15,937 bases of DNA from Candidatus Latescibacterota bacterium (GTDB taxonomy: Bacteria > Latescibacterota > 4484-107 > B68-G9). Below the pieces are notes generated by a model that did not search any database, was not told the DNA's origin, and saw only the letters and a list, made by a program, of their open reading frames with translations. The stretch is taken from assembly GCA_012962735.1 (NCBI GenBank), contig DTXA01000458.1, positions 1 to 15,937 on the forward strand. Direction: 5' to 3'. Below are positions 7,433-14,305 of this stretch, piece after piece. Made by a program: the position numbers and the translations under genes. The first letter of the stretch is position 1. Each line of letters begins with the position of its first letter.

Positions 7433-8095
7433 TCATCTATCCACCCGCATGGCTTCCACTGGCTCCATCTTTGCCGCCACGTACGCCGGATAGATGGCGG
7501 CCACCACAGAAAGCACCGATCCTATCAGGAAAGAAAGTATTCCCCACCGGAGCACGGCCCCCCATGGGAAGTATCGCATCACGGCCGAGCCATAGGTCCC
7601 CAGGCTCATCGCCAGCGACAGTACCAACCCTAAGAACATCCCCACCAGGGTCCCTACCACTCCCTGGAACGAGGATTCCAAAAGGAAGATCTTTATTATG
7701 AAAAAATCCAGGGCCCCGAGGCACTTCATCGTGCCGATCTCCCGGAACCGCTCTGTAACTGACATAAGCATAGAATTCCATATGCCCACTAAGCACACAA
7801 GGAGGGACAGCACCACCAGCCAGGTGTTTCTGGCCCGCTCCTCCCGGATGGCCTCGGAGTCCAGGTCCAACCCCTTGGCTTGGAGCACGGATTGCACTTT
7901 GGGGTCGTCCACCTGCCTAAGTCTATCCAACACGGCGTTGGAGGTGCCGATGGACATCAGAAAGGCTATAGCTAAGATAATACCGCTCATCGTGATCAGT
8001 GACCGCCCCAGCCGCACCCTGATGCTCTTAGCGCTCAGCTCCACCGCCTTGCTCAGTGGCAGGACGATCTGCTGGCCCACTTCCTGCGCCGCCAT
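7433..8095 (-). CDS. Minimal FtsX/MacB-like ABC permease
   Basis: This is a 220-residue membrane protein. Transmembrane segments fall near 34-50, 91-110, 142-165 and 183-203. The family coupling motif TERFREIGTMKCLGA lies at 114-128, and the end PVEAMR is typical of FtsX-like permeases. The loop between the first two membrane segments is only about 40 residues (51-90), whereas MacB and LolC/E carry a periplasmic domain of roughly 200 residues there. It is therefore a stripped-down permease core. The RBS AAGGGGGAC precedes ATG 8095. It sits between a 63-residue membrane protein and the ATPase on the same strand. It probably forms a dimer with the ATPase. The missing periplasmic part may be supplied by another protein, and its substrate is unknown. 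Confidence 0.87.
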   Translation of the reverse strand: MAAQEVGQQIVLPLSKAVELSAKSIRVRLGRSLITMSGIILAIAFLMSIGTSNAVLDRLRQVDDPKVQSVLQAKGLDLDSEAIREERARNTWLVVLSLLVCLVGIWNSMLMSVTERFREIGTMKCLGALDFFIIKIFLLESSFQGVVGTLVGMFLGLVLSLAMSLGTYGSAVMRYFPWGAVLRWGILSFLIGSVLSVVAAIYPAYVAAKMEPVEAMRVDR

Positions 8096-8107
8096 AAAGT
8101 CCCCCTT

Positions 8108-8299
8108 TTAAAGTTGTGCTTTAACCTTACGGAACCTCTTGATCCGCCTGACCAATATCCCCACCAGCACCCCGAGGGCCAGGTATTGTAGCAGTGGGAA
8201 TATCGCTCCGGTCCATCCCAATATCCCGGGCCAAAGGGTGAGAAGGGAGAGGATGATGAGGCCGTCCTCTATCCAAATTCCTATGGGTCGCTTGTGCAT
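8108..8299 (-). CDS. Small two-helix membrane protein, unknown function
   Basis: I do not recognise this 63-residue protein. It has two hydrophobic stretches (about 14-29 and 32-51) separated by GWTGA, and a strongly basic tail (RRIKRFRKVKAQL) that would lie in the cytoplasm. An RBS of GAAGGGGGACC stands about 4-5 bases before the ATG, very like that of the permease 12 bp downstream, so it is probably a real member of that operon. It may be an accessory subunit of the short permease. The gap of 86 bp to atpC upstream leaves room for separate transcription. Confidence 0.65.
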   Translation of the reverse strand: MHKRPIGIWIEDGLIILSLLTLWPGILGWTGAIFPLLQYLALGVLVGILVRRIKRFRKVKAQL

Positions 8300-8385
8300 A
8301 TTGGTCCCCCTTCACGTCATGTATCCCTTGTACTTGCACCAGGCTACCGCAGCGACGGCCCCTTATAGCCATGACCGCAATACTC
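8300..8385. other. Short gap between atpC and the small membrane protein gene
   Basis: There is no supported gene, terminator hairpin or promoter here. On the minus strand an ATG preceded by AGGAGT opens a frame that only shadows the next gene. An adjacent frame reads GAVAAVAWCKYKGYMT and then stops, which looks like a membrane-segment tail but has no start. It might be a remnant of another small membrane protein. Confidence 0.3.
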
Positions 8386-8646
8386 CTATATGGGCCTCGC
8401 CGACTCGACTAACACCAACACCCGGTCCTCCAGCACCTCTAACACCCCTCCGCCCACCTGAAGGGAGCGCTCATATCCGTCCTTGACGTAGGAAAGCTCC
8501 CCGACCTGGAGGGCGGAGAGGAAGGTGGTGTGCTCGGGGAGCACCTCTAAGTATCCCTCGATCCCGGGGGCCACCACCGAGTCCACCTCCTCGCGCACCG
8601 CCACCCCCTGAGGTGTTATCACCTCCAAGAACAACCGCTTTGTCAT
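8386..8646 (-). CDS. atpC: F1F0 ATP synthase epsilon subunit, short form
   Basis: This 86-residue subunit follows atpD with only two bases between stop and start. It has the N-terminal beta-sandwich fold (LFLEVITPQGVA, EVDSVVAPGIEGYLEVLPEH, and the closing VGGGVLEVLEDRVLVLVESA). The C-terminal two-helix domain of roughly 45 residues found in E. coli or Bacillus epsilon is absent: the frame stops right after the sandwich. Short epsilons of this size occur in green sulfur bacteria and relatives. The sandwich couples the central stalk to the c-ring. The missing helices are those that brake ATP hydrolysis, so that control may be absent here. Identity is firm from both sequence and position. Confidence 0.92.
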   Translation of the reverse strand: MTKRLFLEVITPQGVAVREEVDSVVAPGIEGYLEVLPEHTTFLSALQVGELSYVKDGYERSLQVGGGVLEVLEDRVLVLVESARPI

Positions 8647-8648
8647 AG

Positions 8649-10040
8649 TTATCGCATCTCCTTGGCCTTCTTCAATGCCTCGTCTATGGTCCCCACCATG
8701 TAGAACGCCTGCTCCGGAAGGTCGTCGTACTCCCCCTCAACCAGCCCCTTAAAGCCTTGCACGGTCTCCTCTAAGGGGACGTACTTTCCGGGGATCTGGG
8801 TGAACTGCTCGGCGACGAAGAAGGGCTGGGTCAGAAACCTTTGGATGCGCCTGGCCCTGGCCACTACGACCTTGTCCTCGTCTGAGAGCTCCTCCACCCC
8901 TAAGATAGCTATTATATCCTGAAGTTCCTTGTATCTCTGGAGGGTCCTCTGTACCTCCCTGGCCACCCGGTAGTGTTCCTCCCCCACGACCCTCGGGTCG
9001 AGCATCCGGGAGGTGGATTCCAAGGGGTCCACAGCTGGGTAGAACGCCTGGCTGAAGAGGGAACGTGAGAGAACAGTGGTGGCGTCTAAGTGGGCGAATG
9101 TAGTAGCCGGGGCAGGATCTGTCAGGTCGTCGGCCGGCACGTAGATAGCCTGGACCGATGTTATCGCCCCTCGTTGTGTGGAGGTGATTCGCTCCTGTAG
9201 CTCCCCCATCTCGGTTGCCAGTGTGGGCTGGTACCCCACGGCCGAGGGCATCCTGCCCAAAAGGGCCGATACCTCGGACCCCGCCTGTGTGAACCGGAAG
9301 ATGTTATCTATGAACAGAAGGATATCCCTACCCTCCCGGTCCCTGAAGTACTCCGCCACCGTAAGGGCCGCCAGCCCCACCCTGAGCCTGGCTCCCGGAG
9401 GTTCGTTCATCTGGCCGAATATGAGGGCGGTCTTGGCCAGCACCCCGGAGCGCTTGAGGGCCAGCCAGAGGTCGTTCCCCTCACGGGTTCGTTCCCCCAC
9501 ACCGGCGAATACCGACAGCCCCTTGTGGCGCATAGCTATATTGTGAATAAGCTCCATGATGATCACGGTCTTGCCCACACCGGCCCCTCCGAAGAGCCCC
9601 GTCTTTCCACCCCGGGCGTAAGGCTCCAACAGATCTATCACCTTGATCCCCGTCTCGAGGACCTCGTTGGAGACGCTCTGCTCGACTATGCTCGGAGGGG
9701 GTCGATGGATGGGCCAGCGCTCCTCGGCCTCTATGGGTCCCAGCTCGTCTATCGGTTCCCCCACTACGTTCATAAGTCTCCCCAGGGTCCCCGGACCCAC
9801 CGGAACCGTGATCGGCTCCCCAGTATACCGTACCTCCGTCCCTCGCACCAACCCATCGGTAGAATCCATGGCCACACACCTGACCACATCCTCCCCGATG
9901 TGCTGCTGTACCTCGAGGACGAGCTTCGTCCCGTCGCTCCGGGTTATCTCTAAGGCGCTGTGTATCCCGGGCAATTCACTGTCCGAGAAAACCACATCCA
10001 CAACCGGCCCTATAACCTGAGTCACCTTTCCAGTGCGCAT
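8649..10040 (-). CDS. atpD: F1F0 ATP synthase catalytic beta subunit
   Basis: This 463-residue protein is full length for the family. It has Walker A GGAGVGKT at 151-158, GERTREG with the catalytic glutamate at 183, LLFIDNIFRFTQAGSEVSAL at 241-260 with Walker B Asp245, and the nucleotide-pocket stretch ending AFYPAVDPLESTSRML. It synthesises or hydrolyses ATP at the three beta/alpha interfaces of F1 on the cytoplasmic face of the membrane. The start ATG 10040 has GGGGAGG about 8 bases upstream. atpC follows directly. The alpha, gamma, delta and Fo genes are not adjacent, so the operon is split as in Bacteroidetes and Chlorobi. A lytic transglycosylase gene lies 43 bp upstream on the same strand, so read-through transcription from there is possible. 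Confidence 0.98.
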   Translation of the reverse strand: MRTGKVTQVIGPVVDVVFSDSELPGIHSALEITRSDGTKLVLEVQQHIGEDVVRCVAMDSTDGLVRGTEVRYTGEPITVPVGPGTLGRLMNVVGEPIDELGPIEAEERWPIHRPPPSIVEQSVSNEVLETGIKVIDLLEPYARGGKTGLFGGAGVGKTVIIMELIHNIAMRHKGLSVFAGVGERTREGNDLWLALKRSGVLAKTALIFGQMNEPPGARLRVGLAALTVAEYFRDREGRDILLFIDNIFRFTQAGSEVSALLGRMPSAVGYQPTLATEMGELQERITSTQRGAITSVQAIYVPADDLTDPAPATTFAHLDATTVLSRSLFSQAFYPAVDPLESTSRMLDPRVVGEEHYRVAREVQRTLQRYKELQDIIAILGVEELSDEDKVVVARARRIQRFLTQPFFVAEQFTQIPGKYVPLEETVQGFKGLVEGEYDDLPEQAFYMVGTIDEALKKAKEMR

Positions 10041-10048
10041 ATCGTTTT

Positions 10049-10068
10049 CCTCCCCACCCCAAAGGAGG
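10049..10068 (-). promoter_or_regulatory. Possible RBS-masking hairpin before atpD
   Basis: On the minus strand CCTCC (10068-10064) and the atpD Shine-Dalgarno GGAGG (10053-10049) are inverted copies, with 10 bases (tttggggtgg) between them. A 5-bp stem, possibly 6 with a U-G pair, would cover the ribosome-binding site. It is weak, and its G-rich loop may be chance in this GC-rich DNA. Confidence 0.3.
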
Positions 10069-10083
10069 TTTCCCTTTCGATCT

Positions 10084-11190
10084 TCATCCCTCCGAACTCC
10101 CAGGGATCAAGAGGTCCTGTCCCGGCCTGATCATGCTCTCGGAGAGCCGGTTGGCCTCCATGATGGCCCTGACCGAGGTCCCATAGGCCCTGGCCAGCTC
10201 CCATAGGGTATCCCCCCGACGCACGCGGTGTCGGGACCATCTTACCCGCTCCCTGGACGGGAGCTGAGCGTAGGCCCTCAGAAATCGCTCCGCCGCACCC
10301 TCCGGAACCCTGAGGGAATATCTATAGGGAGGGATGTATCCCCGCCGCAGGGCCGGGTTGAGAGCCTCGAGTTCGGCGTGGGAACATCCGATCAGCCGGG
10401 CTGCCACTCGAAGGTCCATCGCACCCTCCATTTCCACCTCTTCGAACCGCAGCGGGGCTTCGTAGTCTACCTCCTGGAACCCGAAAAACTCTGGGAACTT
10501 CGAGATCGTCAAAGCCGCCATAAACCGAGGCACGTACTCTGACGTCTCCCGGGGCAATCTGAGCCTCCAGAAGTCCCTCGTGCCCGTCCTGCGTATGGCC
10601 CGACGGAGCCTGCCCGGACCGCAGTTGTACGCCGCTATGGCCAACCTCCAGTCCCCAAACTCCCGGTACAAGTCCTTCAGGAACCTGGCGGCCGCCTGGG
10701 AAGACCTCAAAGGGTCCCTGCGTTCGTCCACCCACCAGTCCACCCGAAGGCCGTACCTCTGGGCAGTGTCCCGCATAAATTGCCAGATGCCCACGGCGTG
10801 GGCCCCGGAGTAGGCCCGTGGGTTGAACCCGCTCTCCACCATGGCCAGGTACGCCAAGTCCTCCGGGAGTCCCTCACCGCGCAGGACCTCCCGGATCACG
10901 CCCAAGTACCGCTTGCTTCTCCTCAACCAGACCCGAAAGACCTCCCTCTCCCCGTCTACGAACCTGCGGATGTTTCGACGCACCCGGTCGTTGTACTCCA
11001 CGGGGATCGGGGAGCAGCTGGCCACCCAGAGGACCGCCTCCTCCTCGGAGCGGGGCTCGAACTCCCTTAAGGGAGCCTGCCATCCCAATCTTGGGGGATG
11101 CCATGCCTCCCCTAAGGCCTCCCAAAGGTCCAAGGCCCAGGACATCCCCCAGGCTAACATCACCTCCCCTACAACTACGACTCCTCTCAC
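10084..11190 (-). CDS. MltD-like lytic murein transglycosylase with C-terminal LysM
   Basis: This protein cleaves the glycan strand of peptidoglycan non-hydrolytically. The SLT domain is clear: LPEDLAYLAMVESGFNPRAY with the catalytic Glu (residue 119 from the chosen start), GAHAVGIWQFM, DERRDPLRSSQAAA, AAYNCGPG and the MltD-type ETSEYVPRFMAAL. A LysM peptidoglycan-binding repeat covers the last 50 residues (HRVRRGDTLWELARAYGTS, then RPGQDLLIPG). The start is uncertain. GTG 11190 lies 4 bp after the upstream stop, has GGAGG about 10 bases before it and gives a signal-like VRGVVVVGEVMLAWGMSWAL. ATG 11160 has its SD only 2-3 bases away. The GTG start resembles the beginning of the upstream gene (MRG...SWAL). 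It is in an operon with the DUF5683 gene and probably acts in the periplasm. Confidence 0.9.
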   Translation of the reverse strand: MRGVVVVGEVMLAWGMSWALDLWEALGEAWHPPRLGWQAPLREFEPRSEEEAVLWVASCSPIPVEYNDRVRRNIRRFVDGEREVFRVWLRRSKRYLGVIREVLRGEGLPEDLAYLAMVESGFNPRAYSGAHAVGIWQFMRDTAQRYGLRVDWWVDERRDPLRSSQAAARFLKDLYREFGDWRLAIAAYNCGPGRLRRAIRRTGTRDFWRLRLPRETSEYVPRFMAALTISKFPEFFGFQEVDYEAPLRFEEVEMEGAMDLRVAARLIGCSHAELEALNPALRRGYIPPYRYSLRVPEGAAERFLRAYAQLPSRERVRWSRHRVRRGDTLWELARAYGTSVRAIMEANRLSESMIRPGQDLLIPGSSEG

Positions 11191-11194
11191 CTCC

Positions 11195-11953
11195 TCAGAA
11201 CCTCCAGAACGTCGCCAAAACAGGCCCCTCCTCTCGGGGCAACACTCGGACCAGTATCTCTTCCTCCTCGGCCCCCCGGAGCGCCACAATCGCGCTGAGG
11301 ACTCTGTTGATCACCACCGCACCCATCATATACCCGGCTCGCTTGAGGTGCCTGTTGCTCTCCACCCTGAGGTCCTCGTACCGGGCCCGGAGGGAGTCCC
11401 GACCGACGTATCCCCTGTTGTCCTCCGGGGGGTCTTCCAACCACTCCGAGGGGTAGTCCTTCCACCCCGCAGCGAACTGGTCGTACTTCCCTATCATCTC
11501 GTAGTACTCCTGGCCCTTTCGTTCGGGAAGTCGGTGGGTCCACCAGGTGGTGTCGTACCTGGCCTGGTAGCTATCCCTCCAGGCCCAGTACCTGACGGGG
11601 TTCCAGTGCATATCGGCGAATGCCTGATATTCCCGCTCCTTATCCTTCCCCTTATCCTTCCAGACGTACCAGGCGGTCCAGGAAGCGGCCTCGGCCCCGA
11701 AGAACAGAATCGCCGGGGCCCACCGCCCTTCGTAGGCCTGTCCGGCCCCGGGCAGCAGCAACGAGAGCCCGAACGCCAGGGCCGGGGACTTCTGGGAAGG
11801 GGCCTCGGGGGAGGTCGGAGCCTCCAGTTGGGCTTTCAACGCCCCGCTCACCGGCCCGAGCCCGGAGGGAAGATCGTCCGGGCCCAGGGCCCAACTCATA
11901 ATCCCTACAGAGAACGCCGTTAGGAAAGCTACAGCCATAGCAGTTCCTCTCAT
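11195..11953 (-). CDS. DUF5683-type membrane protein with signal peptide
   Basis: This is a 252-residue protein from ATG 11953. A GTG two codons upstream is possible, but GGGGAGGTG stands well placed for either. A signal segment (MRGTAMAVAFLTAFSVGIMS) is followed by a Pro/Ser-rich linker. The DUF5683 core is SPALAFGLSLLLPGAGQAYE near 56-75, a second hydrophobic stretch near 80-98, an aromatic-rich middle (AFADMHWNPVRYWAWR), and a late membrane-proximal segment HLKRAGYMMGAVVINRVLSA. DUF5683 proteins occur widely in FCB-group bacteria and their role is unknown. The lytic transglycosylase follows after 4 bp, so a link to envelope or peptidoglycan upkeep is a reasonable guess. A copy of the CTTTTTGGGG element lies 29 bp before the start. 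Confidence 0.75.
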   Translation of the reverse strand: MRGTAMAVAFLTAFSVGIMSWALGPDDLPSGLGPVSGALKAQLEAPTSPEAPSQKSPALAFGLSLLLPGAGQAYEGRWAPAILFFGAEAASWTAWYVWKDKGKDKEREYQAFADMHWNPVRYWAWRDSYQARYDTTWWTHRLPERKGQEYYEMIGKYDQFAAGWKDYPSEWLEDPPEDNRGYVGRDSLRARYEDLRVESNRHLKRAGYMMGAVVINRVLSAIVALRGAEEEEILVRVLPREEGPVLATFWRF

Positions 11954-11982
11954 GGTCACACCACCTCCCCTATCTTATATAA

Positions 11983-11992
11983 CCCCAAAAAG
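11983..11992 (-). promoter_or_regulatory. CTTTTTGGGG element upstream of the DUF5683 gene
   Basis: On the minus strand the sequence is GAGAGCTTTTTGGGG, then TTATATAAGATAGGGGAGG, with the GGGG ending 29 bases before ATG 11953. It shares ten bases exactly, and the following TTAT, with the copy ahead of the metalloprotease gene. The TTATAT could be a -10 box, but it would put transcription start almost on the RBS, so the role is open. Confidence 0.55.
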
Positions 11993-12010
11993 CTCTCCAG
12001 TTAGTTCATG

Positions 12011-13024
12011 TTAGACCGAAGTAAAACCTCCTTTAAAGTGGACGATCGTCCCTTGCTCCCCGGAACGGGCCACCGCCAGCACCAACTCCAACGACCTTGC
12101 TCCCTCCTGGATGGGCACCAAAGTTTCCCGGTCATCCTCTATGGCGTCCAAAAGGTCCTCGGCAGCGGCCTTTTGGAGGGGCCTCTCCGAGGAGATGGAG
12201 GTGACCCACCCGTGGGGAACACCGGTGTGATACACAGTGGCTTGATTGGGGCTCTCAAAGTAGACGGTGATCCGCTCGGTTACGAGCTTATAGTCGCTGA
12301 TCCACTTGCCGGGGATGGCTCCGTTGGTGGCTGCAACGGTGGCCACGGCGCCGTTCTTGAATCGCACCACGGTAGCGCTCACGTCCTCCACGGTGTAGTC
12401 GGGGACGTCCCGGTGGAACAAGTTGTCCCGGAAGCTGAAGACCGCCTCCGGCTCCCCTAAGAAGTACCTGAGGATGTCGAAGGTGTGGATCACCTGTTCC
12501 ACCACCTGGCCTCCGCTCTTGGACTTGTCCCGCCACCAGGGGCTGTGCAGGGAGTTGCAGAAGTACCTCGCCTCCACAAGCCCGGGCCTTCCCGCCTCCC
12601 CGGAGTCCAGCATCCTCTTCACCTCCCGCACCGCATCCCCGAACCTGGACTGGAACCCCACTTGGGACTTGACGCCCGTACGCTCCACAGCCTCCACCAT
12701 CCGGCCAGCCGTCTCCATATCTAAGGCTACGGGCTTCTCTATGAAGATATGCACCCCCCGCTCCGCCGCAAGTTCCACCTCATCTGCGTGGGCGAAGGGC
12801 GGAAGGCAGATGTACAAGACGTCCAACTTCTCCTTATTTAGCATCCTGTGCAAGTTTATGTACACTTTCCCCTTGCCATCCGCATAGGTCTGGTTGAACC
12901 GGCGAGCCCTCTCCTCCTCCAAGTCGCAGAAGGCGGCCAACTGGACCCGCTTCCCCAGCTCGCTTAGGACTCGGGCGTGCGCGTTAGCTATGCCCCCACA
13001 ACCTAAAAAGCCCACTCGGAACAT
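12011..13024 (-). CDS. Gfo/Idh/MocA-family NAD(P)-dependent oxidoreductase
   Basis: This is a 337-residue enzyme. The N-terminal Rossmann fold begins VGFLGCGGIANAHARVL with GxGGIA at 8-13, and an acidic Asp34 (FCDLEEE) at the end of strand 2 favours NAD. The family motif EKPVALD (Lys97) and the substrate-side motif GGQVVEQVIHTFD (Glu176, His180, Asp183) are intact, so catalysis is likely. Members oxidise or reduce hydroxyl groups of sugars, inositols or similar polyols. The GGQVVEQ variant occurs in a sugar-dehydrogenase-like subgroup, but the substrate cannot be fixed. ATG 13024 has AAAGGAGGGAGG directly before it. It is a single gene on its strand, with a possibly decayed ORF upstream. The ruined GH172 gene 2.5 kb away also points to sugar breakdown, though the link is loose. 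Confidence 0.88.
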   Translation of the reverse strand: MFRVGFLGCGGIANAHARVLSELGKRVQLAAFCDLEEERARRFNQTYADGKGKVYINLHRMLNKEKLDVLYICLPPFAHADEVELAAERGVHIFIEKPVALDMETAGRMVEAVERTGVKSQVGFQSRFGDAVREVKRMLDSGEAGRPGLVEARYFCNSLHSPWWRDKSKSGGQVVEQVIHTFDILRYFLGEPEAVFSFRDNLFHRDVPDYTVEDVSATVVRFKNGAVATVAATNGAIPGKWISDYKLVTERITVYFESPNQATVYHTGVPHGWVTSISSERPLQKAAAEDLLDAIEDDRETLVPIQEGARSLELVLAVARSGEQGTIVHFKGGFTSV

Positions 13025-13045
13025 CCTCCCTCCTTTAATGGACGA

Positions 13046-13293
13046 CTATGCTTCTCCCCGCCTGGTCGACAACTTAGTCCTGCGGAATATGAAGACATCG
13101 TCTACAGGGTAACCCAGGGCAGGTAGACCGAGTGCTGCACCTCGAGCAACGTCCCATCTCCGTAGTGAAGGTCTTCTCCACCCAGTTGCCCCTCTGGTCG
13201 GGGACCCCAGGTCCGCCGCTCCTCCTCCCTCAGTGGTTCCGGGGGCCTTCCGGTAAACCGAAGGTGTGCCATCCCCCTCCAGGGTGAGGCCAT
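13046..13293 (-). pseudogene. Possible decayed ORF upstream of the Gfo/Idh gene
   Basis: On the minus strand from 13293, a frame reads MAHLRFTGRPPEPLREEE, WGPRPEGQLGGEDLHYGDGT and LLEVQHSVYLPWVT before a stop at 13102. The neighbouring frame continues with PVDDVFIFRRTKLSTRRGEA to a stop at 13046. One extra C in GTTACCCTG would join them into a protein-like C-terminus. A third protein-like stretch (LQYGLTLEGDGTP) lies in the second frame just upstream. I do not recognise the family. The composition reads more like coding sequence than like intergenic DNA, but there is no clear start. Confidence 0.35.
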
Positions 13294-13516
13294 ACTGAAG
13301 GTTAAAAATACACAAAAACCCCACCCCCGTCAAGGAGAATCGTCCCGACCCGCCTACAGTTTTTGTGCAGCCATCGCAAAGACCTTGACTTCTGAGGACA
13401 AAGGCAGTTACTTTACCCACACAGGCGGTTTCGTCCCAGAGGCTGTAGACGGACAACTGCGAGACTCGGCAGAAAAGGTGTTATCCCCTCCGGTGACCGG
13501 GGGACAGGAAGTGGCT
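13294..13516 (+). promoter_or_regulatory. Upstream region and leader of the DUF429 gene
   Basis: There is no gene here. CACAAAAAC at 13311-13319 and GTTTTTGTG at 13359-13367 are perfect 9-bp inverted repeats 39 bases apart. TTGACT (13385-13390), an 18-base spacer and TACTTT (13409-13414) make a plausible sigma70-type promoter for DUF429, giving a leader of roughly 95 nt. Just before the RBS lies a near-palindrome at 13485-13503 (CCCC t CCGGT g ACCGG GGG), which could be an operator or an RNA hairpin. All are read by eye. Confidence 0.35.
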
Positions 13517-14305
13517 GTGAGGTTCGTCGGTGTGGACCTGGCTTGGTCCCCCTGCAACCCCTCGGCCGCTGCGGCGCTGGGGCTTAAGGGTGAAGTCGGG
13601 GAGTTGACAACCTGGACGGACCAGCTCAGGGACGACGACGAGATAGTGGCGTTCGTGAGGAAGGCGACAGGGGAAGGCCCCGCTCTGATCGCCATAGACG
13701 CCCCTCTCGTCGTGCCCAACGAGGAGGGGACCCGGCCCTGCGACAGGGAGGTATCTAAGGCGTTTCGAAGCCAAGAGGCCGGGGCTTATCCAGCCAACAG
13801 GCGGAAGTTCGGTGGGAGGGTGAGGGGAGAAAACCTGGTGCGGCGCTTGGAGAGGATGGGGTTCGAACATTCCCCTTACATCCCGGCCCGGACGCCGGTG
13901 CGTCAGGTGATAGAGGTATATCCCCATCCGGCGGCCGTGCGGCTTTTCGGTCTGGATAGGACCCTAAAGTACAAAGCCCGGCCCGGAAGGTCGTACTCCC
14001 TCCGGTGGGCGGAGCTCCGCAGGTACCAGAGATGCCTGAGAAGTTTGAAAGACCCGGGGCTTTCAGTGGAGGAGATATTGGAAGTCTATGTGGAGGGACT
14101 CAGGGGCGGGGCTCTGAAGCGGTACGAGGACCTCATAGACGCCCTCTTCTGCGCGTACATAGGTCTGTACTGTTGGTACTGGGGGCCGGAGGGATACCAG
14201 GTGTTCGGGGATTTGGATGAAGGTTACATCGCGGTGCCGAGAAAAGGGGGGAATTTATGGGAGGACTCCAGACCGTCACGATCTCCCTTCCTCCAGAGAT
14301 GGTAA
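13517..14305 (+). CDS. DUF429 protein, predicted RNase H-like fold
   Basis: This is a 262-residue protein from GTG 13517, with GGA about 7 bases upstream and the family opening MRFVGVDLAW. The frame is open further upstream, but that part does not look like protein. Family blocks are RFVGVDLAW (Asp7), LIAIDAPLVVPN (Asp61), PCDREVSKAFRSQEAGAYPA, VIEVYPHPAAVRLFGLD (Glu133), LKYKARPGR and YEDLIDALFCAYIGLY (Asp208). The spaced acidic residues fit an RNase H-like active site, the prediction usually made for DUF429. A biochemical role is not established. The last 20 or so residues (NLWEDSRPSRSPFLQRW) run past the usual family end and overlap the start of the next ORF by 49 bp, possibly from loss of the original stop codon. 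Confidence 0.82.
   Translation: MRFVGVDLAWSPCNPSAAAALGLKGEVGELTTWTDQLRDDDEIVAFVRKATGEGPALIAIDAPLVVPNEEGTRPCDREVSKAFRSQEAGAYPANRRKFGGRVRGENLVRRLERMGFEHSPYIPARTPVRQVIEVYPHPAAVRLFGLDRTLKYKARPGRSYSLRWAELRRYQRCLRSLKDPGLSVEEILEVYVEGLRGGALKRYEDLIDALFCAYIGLYCWYWGPEGYQVFGDLDEGYIAVPRKGGNLWEDSRPSRSPFLQRW

Noticed and set aside
8127..8372. 81-codon minus-strand frame over the atpC-small membrane protein gap
   Set aside because: It mostly overlaps the 63-residue membrane protein gene in another frame. Its His/Arg/Pro-rich translation is not protein-like.
10823..11923. Long plus-strand open frame (366 codons) opposite the transglycosylase and DUF5683 genes
   Set aside because: It is the antisense of two well-supported genes. 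The Pro/Arg/Ser-rich translation has no domain and no RBS.
13385..13516. Upstream extension of the DUF429 frame to a TTG at 13385
   Set aside because: The extra residues do not match the family. The region holds a likely promoter and a palindrome, and GTG 13517 has a usable RBS and the family N-terminus.
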